Source: Paramacrobiotus metropolitanus
Taxonomy: Eukaryota > Tardigrada > Eutardigrada > Parachela > Macrobiotidae
Direction of reading: 5' to 3'
Length of the DNA: 21,247 bases
Assembly (NCBI RefSeq): GCF_019649055.1
Contig: NW_026570670.1
Location: 1 to 21,247, forward strand
Both the position numbers and the translations under genes were made by a program. Below, in pieces: positions 1 to 7,391 of the stretch; position 1 is the first letter of the stretch; each line of letters begins with the position of its first letter. The notes beneath the pieces were generated by a model. That model worked only from the letters and a program-made list of their open reading frames with translations, did no database searches and was not told where the DNA came from.

Positions 1-2321
1 AGTACTAATGAAGGAGGACATAATTTTTTAGGACAACTGGAAGTACTGTATTTCAGCGCAAACACCGAAGCACAGGGAGCGAAAATGTAGCTTGCTTGTT
101 AGATTTGGAAAACATAAAATGTTTTTTTATAAAAGTTGGAACAGTTTTTCATAAAATCTGGTTTTAATTTTCTGTTCTTTATTATTTGTGTTTTAATGGC
201 GCCTGGATCAATGAAGAACGGACATTCAGTTAATGTACCTGCGAACTTACTTTCACCGTTTTCTAACATAACTAAAGCACGATAAGTGAGAAAAAGGTCA
301 CGATCTTTTGGAGCCTTCTTGTAGTTCTGCCTGCATCGTAAATTATAGTACATCAGCCTGTTTGAATTTCGCAAATATTTATTACTGAAATCGAGCACTG
401 ATTAATGTTGTCTTTGCAGTTACGATTCACTTACTTAGGAAAGCCATTTTCGATGACGAGAGCCGAACGCCGCAGTGCTTTTGAGGAGGGTCTCGGATAT
501 CCCTGCAAATGCCGGAAGTGCACGGAGGAATATGTGTGTTTACGGAACTAATCAGTGAACTTTGATTTCGAAAACGCGTCTTCTTGATTGACCATGCCAA
601 TGCTACATTATAAACTACTGTAGCTCTGAATCTGCAGATTTGATTGGCTGATACTGTACAGATCGTACTCGTTCGGACAATTTCGTGCGCCACGTTTGAA
701 ATTTATTTCAACAAACCGGATTCCTTCCCGTTTTGTTGTTCAAGCTTTTCAAGCAAAACAAACTTTTTAGAATTTTTGGAACAGTCATTTGCGTTCTAAC
801 GTAAAAACCAGTTGCGACAGTACTTACTTCAAAAAGATTCTACCCTTTTTGCAAACTGCAAGTACGTCTTTTGTATCTCCTTCTGGTCGCTAAAATTCTG
901 AAGAAAAAAAAACGTTTTTCTCTTAACTGAATTTTTCTACCTCAAACTGCCAATTTTTAAAACTGTAGTCGCATCCCTTCTAGTACCCGGTTCTTCTGGG
1001 TTAACATGCTACACAAAAAATTGAAAGATTCAAGTAATTAAAGGTGGCGCACTTAAATGACCTTAGGAGTAGGATCTTAAAACGAACCTTAAAACGTTGG
1101 CCTATCATCATACTGTATCCGGGATACCGTACTATTGTGTAATGTTTCAGGAACGTTTTATTTGATGTTGTCAAAGCAAACGCTTCAGCTATTTTGAATG
1201 CATTACCATTTAAGCTTTAATTCTGCAGAGAGATCTAACTTTTATTTGTTTTGATGTTTAAACTTTAACGAAGAAGTGGTATGCCGGCGTTTGCAATCAA
1301 AATAGTGTTTTGGTATTGGTAGACTGTAGTGCCCCTAATTTAATGACTTGGAAAGCTAAGTCTTCGTACAGTACTTGCAGTTCCTTCGCAGACGGTGTGA
1401 CACTTTTCGTAGGATGCGGAAATCAATCCGTGGAAGTGTGTGACGGCTGGCTGTACCAATCGGGTCCCTAGCGATAGTCGGGCGATGGAAGCGTGCACGG
1501 AATGCGGTGCCGCCAATGGTGAGCGCCTGAAGGAGCTCCGCCGTTTCATGGAACTGTACGCGCAAATGAAGGCTGGTTCCCCCACGGAGTCGCCGGTAAC
1601 CACAGCCATGGCCATGCAGATGTGCCAGAAGATGGACGCTGCCGGCATCCTGCAGCCGGATGCGCATTTCCGCTATGTCTGCGGTTGGGGTCTGACCATC
1701 TATTATTTCAAGAAGGACACCTTTGCACGCGGCTGGAAAATGACACAAGAACTAGTCGCCTGTGTTCGGTTAGCAGAATTTTTCTTAAACCGTGTTCTAT
1801 TAATTAGCGTCCCGGGTTATCTTAGCACTTTAGTTAGTTATAGTAGCACTTCGGGAAGGGGGGCATTTCTATAGCCAATCGTCATCAGGGGGGGGGTTAC
1901 GGTATACACCGTGACGGCATGACAATACAACCAGCTAAAAGAAAACTTTAGTTCGGAAATTTCAGCGAACGGCTTCACCAAACCTCCGTTTACAATACTT
2001 TGACAATTTTCTAGGAGCATCCACCCCAAGTACGAGCCACATGGCGCCGCGCTGCTGCTGACTGCCTCTAAGCAAGCCGCGGAGGCTTTAGAGAAGCACG
2101 TACTAGATCGGATAGCGAAGCTGTCGGAACCGGCGAAGAAACAGCTGGAACAGATAACCACCAACGTTTTCGGCGTCCTGATCGAATACTGCCAGACGGC
2201 TCGCCATGTCCTGACTGTGTTGTGCGGAGAGGAGTCGGAGGATACAAAGATGGCCAATAAAGAACTTGTTGGCATTACCAACCAGTCGCGAAAAATCGAG
2301 GCCATGTTTCGCGTGCAGTAA
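1..2321 (+). CDS. SMYD-like SET/MYND protein, C-terminal part (partial gene, multi-exon)
   Basis: Proposed exons are <1-about 84, 420-533, 1413-1768 and 2015-2321 (TAA). Exon 2 follows tctttgcag and encodes LRFTYLGKPF, then a basic stretch and CKCRKC, which fits the end of a SET domain and the cysteine-rich post-SET of SMYD proteins (a Y, then R..R, then CxCxxC). Exon 3 follows ttttcgtag in the same phase and adds WKC, C and CTEC cysteines plus helical sequence. The intron 1769-2014 (GTTAGC...TTTTCTAG) splits an Arg codon and joins the helix ACVR to SIHPKYEPHG, as in the TPR-like C-terminal lobe of SMYDs. Exons 2-4 give about 258 residues. Exon 1 (frame 1, LEVLYFSANT) aligns with the strand before the SET tyrosine, but no GT donor in the right phase is visible. 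The family methylates lysines on histone and non-histone proteins; the catalytic NHSC motif and MYND finger lie upstream. The family call rests on pattern recognition only. Confidence 0.6.
85..419 (+). other. Probable intron or gap of the SMYD-like gene
   Basis: AT-rich, with no convincing coding sequence on either strand. It ends with a good polypyrimidine tract and acceptor (tctttgcag). The left boundary is unclear: the only GT near the expected place (87-88) would put the next exon out of frame and meet a stop. Confidence 0.4.
534..1412 (+). other. Large intron of the SMYD-like gene
   Basis: It begins GTGTGTTT after the codon for TEEY and ends CTTTTCGTAG. Removing these 879 bases joins exons 420-533 and 1413-1768 in phase 0 and keeps the cysteine-rich region continuous. 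The body is AT-rich, full of stops in all frames, and holds no other recognisable feature. A minus-strand ORF at 427-693 is mostly a shadow of exon 2. Confidence 0.55.
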
Positions 2322-2646
2322 AATGAACTGAGCGGCTACGACGGATTTTGTTGTGCGTGAATGATTTTCTGTTTAGACGAAGGCAGTGTCTAATCTTGCT
2401 TATCACCACATGATTATTTGATTTTTGTTTGTTTCCAGTTGCGAATTCACTAATGTGGCGTCCAAAAATTAATGCAAGGAACTGGTTATTACTTTTTGCT
2501 AACCGCAGTATATTACTGTGGATGTTGCTTCAGTTTGAGAAATGTGACCTTTATCTAAGATGCAAAAATCACTACATGTTCTTAATTTTCGAATTGTTAT
2601 AAATTCTTTTAGTACCTGCTTTTTTTGTGTGTTGCGTGCGATACCA
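2322..2646 (+). other. 3' flank / putative 3' UTR of the SMYD-like gene
   Basis: No coding sequence. No AATAAA is present. A TATAAA variant near 2600, followed by a T-run and a GT-rich stretch at about 2620-2640, is a possible cleavage and polyadenylation site. One isolated TGACCTTT octamer lies at 2545-2552. Confidence 0.3.
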
Positions 2647-2700
2647 TGAATGGGTTGTGTAAAGCTAAATGACTATTGAATGGGTTGGGTAAAGCTAAAT
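2647..2700 (+). repeat. Two-copy 30-bp tandem duplication
   Basis: A 24-base unit beginning TGAATGGGTTG occurs at 2647-2670 and 2677-2700 (period 30) with a single mismatch (TGTGT versus TGGGT). It lies just outside the proposed left end of the LINE and may be an insertion-associated duplication or chance slippage. Confidence 0.8.
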
Positions 2701-2720
2701 TGATAACAGTTCATCGGTCT

Positions 2721-2765
2721 AACTTGGCTGGCGGATTAAATTTAATCCGGCCAGCCAGGCAAGTT
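2721..2765. repeat. Imperfect 45-bp palindrome at the left end of the LINE
   Basis: The arms AACTTG-GCTGG-C-GGATTAAA and TTTAATCC-GGCCAGCCAGG-CAAGTT meet at AAATTT. They are complementary apart from two small indels. The right arm contains GCCAGCCAGG (2750-2759), which recurs near the 3' end of the same element (5869-5878). In RNA it would fold into a strong hairpin upstream of the first ORF. Confidence 0.8.
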
Positions 2766-2883
2766 TATTAGGTAAAGTTCTTTCCTGATCAATGTTTTTT
2801 CATGTAAATATGTCTCAGATTGTCAAGTAAATTTTTCTCTACCTGCTGATACCAAACTTGTCGAAATTTATCCAGTTTCGGTC

Positions 2884-3858
2884 ATGATACCACCCGCTAA
2901 CCATGCTGTGGAGTTCTACCACTTGAACGTACAGGGCTTTGCATACGCTAAACTTGACCTGATTACTCAGTATCTGTGTTCGGATGATGGCGTCTCTAAG
3001 TTTTTCTCTCTTACCGAAACTCACCTTGGTAGCAATGATCCTGATCAGCTGTATTTCATCCCTGGTTACGTTGTATTTCGGAGTGACCGACCATCTATTC
3101 ACGGGAAAACTACGGGTGGTGGTATTATTAGCTATGTTCCTGAACATATCCCAGCTGACCGTATTGAAGGCAAATTTCGCAGTAAGCGTTTTGAGTGTCT
3201 GTGGCTTAAACTCAAAATTTCGAAAAGAAAAATCATTATTGGAACTGTCTATCGGCAACCGGATTCCAACGCAGATGAAACGAAGGCCCTGTTTGAACAT
3301 ATGCGAGAGGTGCTCTTGAAGTACCCGGATTACGATCATATTGTTATGGGCGACCTCAACGTTGACAGTTCTCCGAAGTCTACCAGCCCGTATTTACGTT
3401 TGTTGTCAGAATTTGTTGAAGAGTTTTCGTTTGAAGATAAGGTGGTCGGATATACTCGAGTTGCTCAGCGCTTGAAAAAATCTGACGGTAGCCTTATGTC
3501 GAGCGCCAGTAAGATCGATTACATATGGTGCAGCCCAAAAACTTCATATCGGTCATTTGACGCTGAAGACGTTGATTTTTCAGACCATCGGCTGTGCAAA
3601 ACGGTTTCAGCATACCCATGCAAAAAACCAGAGCACAAGTTTGTTTTTTTTAGAGACTGGAAAAAGACGACGTTCGAAAACTTTCGAACCCAAGTCGCGG
3701 AACTTACCAGTCAGTACATTAATTATGTTGATTATGGTAATGTTGACGAGGAAGTCGTTAATGGTTTGTTTGCGATAGTCGATAAATGTTTTCCTGTGAA
3801 ATCGAAACGAATTTCCCAAAAAGATGCTCCCTGGATTGACGAAAAAATTAAACGTTGA
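2884..3858 (+). pseudogene. LINE endonuclease (exonuclease-endonuclease-phosphatase fold)
   Basis: An ORF of 324 codons starting at ATG 2884. Catalytic signatures of the EEP nuclease are in order: HLNVQG (Asn15), LTETHL (Glu45), a GGG turn near residue 80, TVYRQP near 121, GDLNVD (Asp157, Asn159), KIDYIW (Asp212) and SDHR (Asp234, His235). This enzyme nicks target DNA to prime reverse transcription. The ORF ends at TGA 3856-3858 just after DEKIKR, yet the same frame goes on with TREKNAAYKRKK, the usual basic linker before the RT, so this TGA is a premature stop, most simply CGA to TGA. The frame stays open to about 3960. Confidence 0.85.
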
Positions 3859-3959
3859 ACGAGAGAGAAAAATGCTGCTTACAAGCGGAAAAAAATGTCG
3901 AAAAATACCTTGGACTATCAGGGTAATAATCAACATTTTAAACGCTTAAAAAAAGAACT

Positions 3960-4886
3960 ATACCTCTCGATCAAAAGCAACGTTATTTTCAAAGTTATTT
4001 GCAACGTTATTTTCTCGAAAATCGCAAAAATTCTGCATTAATCTGGCGCGAGTTAAATAAACTGCTTAACAAGAGCAAGCAAAATAACGATCTGCCTTTT
4101 GATGTCAACCAATTAAATGAAAAGTTTTCTAGTATGGGGGAGCATGGTGTACAACATCCATCCGCGTGTGTACCGGATGAAAACGCCTCAGCTGCCTTCG
4201 AATTTGAATCAGTTACACCGGAAACTGTGTCTGATATTTTTTTAAAAATATTGGACAAGAAAAAATGTGCTGGCCCTAACGGAATTCCGCAGAAACTATT
4301 GCAGCAGATCTATCCGCTGTTAATTGTACCGATGACCAACCTAATAAATCAGTGCTTTATTAAGCATACGTTCCCCACAATTTTTAAAATGGCTGATGTC
4401 ATCGCTTTGCCAAAATGCACCAATCCGACTTCACCAAATGAGTTGCGGCCGATTTCACTTCTGTGTAATTTATCGAAAGTTTTTGAGAAAGCCGCACAAA
4501 TGCAGTTGGTGAAATTTTTAAAAGAACAAAACGTGTTGTCGCCTAACCAATCTGGTTTTCGTAACGGGCATTCGTGCGAAACGCTACTACTTAAAGTAAC
4601 GGAAGCATGGAAAAAGGCAGTTGATAAAAGAAAAGCCGTAGCAGTTCCGTTTCTTGATTTGAAAGCTGCGTTTCCGTCGGTCTGCCACAATACGCTGCTG
4701 ATAAAACTCCGAGACATCGGAGTAAAATCATCAGCATTGTCGTGGTTTTACTCCTACTTGACTGGCCGGCTGCAGCGAGTCCGAAATGGGAAGCGTGTGT
4801 CACAGTGGACGGAAGTAAAAACGGGCGTTCCACAAGGATCGCTGTTTAGTCCGAATTTGTTCTCTTTTACCTTAACGATTTTTTGA
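3960..4886 (+). pseudogene. LINE reverse transcriptase, N-terminal two thirds (fragment)
   Basis: This frame takes over from the endonuclease frame at a frameshift around 3960-3970, next to a 24-bp local duplication (GCAACGTTATTTT at 3977 and 4001). RT motifs in order: CAGPNGIP (fingers), ADVIALPK, ELRPISLLCNLSKVFEK, NQSGFRNGHSC, AVPFLDLKAAF (motif A aspartate) and TGVPQGSLFSPNLF (motif B). The frame runs off to TGA 4884-4886 after a lost base in a T-run around 4866, just before the catalytic DD motif, which is in the next frame. No own start codon is expected; it was internal to one polyprotein. Confidence 0.85.
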
Positions 4887-5758
4887 AAACTCCATTCGGT
4901 GAAGTGCAACTAGAAAGCTTTGCGGACGACACCATCGGTTATGTTACTGCCGATAACAAGGCGGAAGCAGCAACTAAGCTAGAAAGTGCACTCTCCGGAA
5001 TTGTAGAGTGGTTGAACGCTAACCACCTTGTCAATAATGAGAAAAAGTCGAAGTTGATGTACGTTTTTTCTTTCATCAGTAGTGAAAAGATACGACCAGC
5101 AATCGTGCTGAATGGTCACCAGCTCGAACCAGAAACATCCGTTAAGCACTTGGGAGTGGTAATTGACCAGCACTTGAAATGGACCGAACAGTTTAATAAA
5201 GTTCAAAAAAGTGTTAGTCATGGAACTGCTCTCATAAATCGTGCGAAAGACGGTCTGTGCGACTCTCAACGCATTGGACTTTTCTACGCGTTCGTCCAGT
5301 CTCGTCTGGACTATTGTTCTACAGTGTGGAGCAGCGCGTCTGTGTCCCTGCGCGAGAAGCTTGCGGTTGCACACCGTAACGCTGTTCGAGCAATTGCGAA
5401 CTACCCGAAAACGCCAGTGAATCTGCTGATGAATCGCTTTGGAATTCTCCCACTGTTCACGCGATGGCGACACCAGGAGGCCATCTGGCTGTATAAGATT
5501 AAACATCCGGAGCCGTTCAACGTACCAGCGTACCTTACCGATATGATCGACCTTGGACCGAAACGGAACCCATACAGCTTGCGCAACGCCGACCAAGTGA
5601 CCATCAAAAAGAGTGCGGCAACGAAGTGTGGGGAGACGACGCTATCCTGGAGACTGGGAAAACTTCTGGATAAAGTTAACGAATGCGGCAGTAATATTCT
5701 TGATTTACCTACACTTAGCTGTTTTAGAACCGCTCTGTACACAACTAAATTCTGTTAG
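4883..5758 (+). pseudogene. LINE reverse transcriptase, catalytic FADD and thumb/C-terminal part (fragment)
   Basis: Carries LESFADDTIGYV (the motif C Asp-Asp pair at residues 15-16 of this frame), the EKSKLMYV and HLGVVIDQHLKW motifs that follow in CR1/Jockey RTs, and the C-terminal SRLDYCSTVWSS signature with NAVRAI. It ends at TAG 5756-5758. It continues the preceding RT fragment across a one-base frameshift. The ATG at 4883 is incidental. The cysteines and histidines after the RT do not form an obvious zinc knuckle. Confidence 0.85.
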
Positions 5759-5771
5759 TCTGTTTTAATGA

Positions 5772-5815
5772 ATCGCTTTTTGGTGTATGATGTATCGCTG
5801 TTTTGGTGTATGTGT
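5772..5815 (+). repeat. 22-bp tandem duplication in LINE 3' UTR
   Basis: Two adjacent 22-bp copies starting ATCGCT and containing TTGGTGTATG lie at 5772-5793 and 5794-5815, directly after the LINE stop codon. They differ at a few positions. Confidence 0.7.
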
Positions 5816-5890
5816 ATGGAGTCTTCAGGTCAGTTTCCCACTCATGGATGTTTTCTAATTAGCGTCTCGCCAGCCAGGTTTAAAATCCCA

Positions 5891-5910
5891 GGCTAGATGT
5901 CATCCTAGCC
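5891..5910 (+). other. Stem-loop in LINE 3' UTR
   Basis: GGCTAG (5891-5896) and CTAGCC (5905-5910) form a perfect 6-bp stem with an 8-base loop, about 25 bases before the repeat tail. Many LINE reverse transcriptases recognise a 3'-terminal stem-loop of their own RNA, so this is a candidate recognition hairpin (inference). Confidence 0.5.
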
Positions 5911-5935
5911 GGATATGGGCTACCTGCACTGACTC

Positions 5936-5979
5936 AAATTAAATTAAATTAAAATTAAATTAAATTAAATTAAATTAAA
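5936..5979 (+). repeat. (AAATT)n tail of the LINE
   Basis: Nearly nine perfect AAATT units with one extra A. The position right after the 3' UTR fits the short tandem-repeat tail left by target-primed reverse transcription. Read on the minus strand, it could also be shared with the neighbouring SINE-like unit. Confidence 0.85.
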
Positions 5980-6232
5980 CTATGTAATACGGTCAAGAGG
6001 AACTATTTTCGCTACGCGGAAAATAAAACATTTCCTGCAGTTCGCTCACGCCCGTCCTGTAGCCCGAAATGGAAATTTGCAGAGGGTAGCCGCGGAAAAT
6101 GACTGTGGTGGGAATCGGCAGCCCAAGACAAATATGAGTGGGAACTGGGAAGTGCGGACCAGTTGCTTTAAGGACTTGCTAGGCTGGCCGTTACTGACGC
6201 TACAACTCGCAAAAAATCTTCCGATCGATTGA

Positions 6233-6303
6233 GGAAATGAACCCACACCCTCTAGACTCTAAGGCCAAGCGAGGCACCACTAGGCTAACGGCATAACGGC
6301 AGA
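6233..6303 (-). mobile_element. tRNA-derived SINE head (or degenerate tRNA pseudogene)
   Basis: On the minus strand TAGCCTAGTGG (6277-6287) matches the RNA polymerase III A box (TGGCNNAGTGG) and GGTTCATTTCC (6233-6243) matches the B box (GGTTCGANNCC). They are separated by 33 bases, as in tRNAs and tRNA-derived SINEs. The intervening text (TTAGAG, TAGAGG, GTGGG) resembles a tRNA anticodon/T arm, but the acceptor stem does not close well, which favours a SINE. The body would continue leftwards to about 5980, where the AT-rich tail lies; its limits are not established. Confidence 0.5.
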
Positions 6304-7081
6304 AGAGTGCAAGATATTCTCCGCTACAGCCAGAAACCTACCGAGAAGAGCCACGCTCCTAACAGACTCTTAAGGAAGCCCAGAAGCAGTTGCGTGCCAG
6401 CTTCTGTTGACTGCTACTGCAGTCAGATTAACATTGTTTTTATCGGTAGTTTGCAGTTTGCACACCAAGCAAGCAGCCAGGCACCCCCACCAGAAAGATA
6501 TCCTACGCTGTATCCAGAAAATAATCCTTGCAGAGTGACTACGTGTTTTATTGATGCATCTGAGGAAGGGTCATTCATAGACCCGTTGGTTGAGTTGAAG
6601 AAACCAGCACCGCGCGCATTAGTATAGCAGCCGGTTAGCGTCATGTTGCCATATGACGGAGAGATCAGTACGACTGGAATAATTACCGTAATAATCTATC
6701 CTACCGACCTAACTCAACGACAGAGTACATGTATGAGCTAATATTATAACGGAAGCCTGACGGTGTGCTCCCGTTTACTGTGGGTTGGCTACACGCCGCG
6801 CCACGACGCACAGTAACCGAAAGTGGTGGTCAAAGATGCAGACGTTACACAGTTAGGGAATCACAGGAATCAGGAAGACGAAAGGTCATTCCGAACGAAC
6901 GATCGAACGAACGAAAGAAAGAAAGCTTTCTCATCAAAGTTTATTAGCAATTCAAGAAGTGCGGGTGGCTGCGAAGCAGCACCGTGCCCGACTGATTTCC
7001 GTAAACACATTCTCATCTCCACAGAAGCCAGAAATTCGGAACACAGACCGCCCACAGGCTACCGATTATATCATCGGCTTT
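6304..7081. other. Intergenic, no recognised gene
   Basis: Several ORFs of 60-106 codons occur, the longest at 6307-6627 on the plus strand, but none shows a recognisable domain and composition is uneven. One isolated AAAGGTCA lies at 6881-6888. The only clear structure is the GAAC/GAAA microsatellite listed separately. Confidence 0.5.
6892..6925 (+). repeat. Short (CGAA)n/(GAAA)n microsatellite
   Basis: CGAA units interrupted by a GAT, grading into GAAA units and ending GAAAGCTTTC. It reads through a small ORF only by chance. Confidence 0.8.
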
Positions 7082-7126
7082 ATCACCGACCAATCAAATA
7101 AAACATAATTATTTGAATCATAACAC
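7082..7126 (+). repeat. 45-bp direct repeat, copy 1
   Basis: Begins ATCACCGACCAATC and ends GAATCATAACAC. It is identical over 45 bases to 7347-7391. The 220 bases between the copies carry no recognised coding sequence, but do hold a TATATA and a short hairpin ACACGG-cgcat-CCGTGT near 7300. Confidence 0.9.
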
Positions 7127-7346
7127 TATTGCTATAATATCTCAGTGTGGCATAGCTAAGCCTAAGAACCTACGCGAAGCGAGAACTGCAATTCCGACAA
7201 TAATTTTATTCTAAACTCCGATCACGGCCAAACTCCGAATGAGAGAGAGAACTGACGATCCAAAGTACTGCCACTCACGGACTTATATAGACACGGCGCA
7301 TCCGTGTAGAAATAACCAAAAGTAAATCCGAACACAAAAGAGAAAG

Positions 7347-7391
7347 ATCACCGACCAATCAAATAAAACATAATTATTTGAATCATAACAC
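7347..7391 (+). repeat. 45-bp direct repeat, copy 2, abutting the second LINE ORF
   Basis: Identical to 7082-7126. It contains the TAA (7386-7388) that closes the LINE frame upstream, so the open frame of that LINE starts at the very last bases of this repeat. It could be a target-site duplication, the footprint of a small insertion, or part of a repeated 5' region. Confidence 0.9.

Larger units (their letters stand above)
2721..5979 (+). mobile_element. Non-LTR retrotransposon (LINE) of CR1/Jockey type, degenerate
   Basis: The order is short 5' region, apurinic-type endonuclease, reverse transcriptase, a C-terminal region with the LDYC..VWSS signature common in CR1/Jockey-type elements, a short 3' UTR with a hairpin, then a pentanucleotide tail. 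No ORF1/gag is present, so the copy is 5' truncated or the family lacks it. The left boundary is set at the palindrome and is uncertain; no target-site duplication was found. Lesions are a TGA at 3856-3858, a frameshift around 3960-3970 and a frameshift around 4866-4870, so the copy cannot make an active protein. Length and architecture suggest a recent loss of function. Confidence 0.85.

Noticed and set aside
1356-1748. Minus-strand ORFs of 102-130 codons over the SMYD-like exon.
   Set aside because: Antisense shadows of the coding exon, with no domain and no splice context.
6307-6627. 106-codon plus-strand ORF between the SINE and the second LINE.
   Set aside because: No recognisable motif, and an overlapping minus-strand frame is equally open; it looks like chance.
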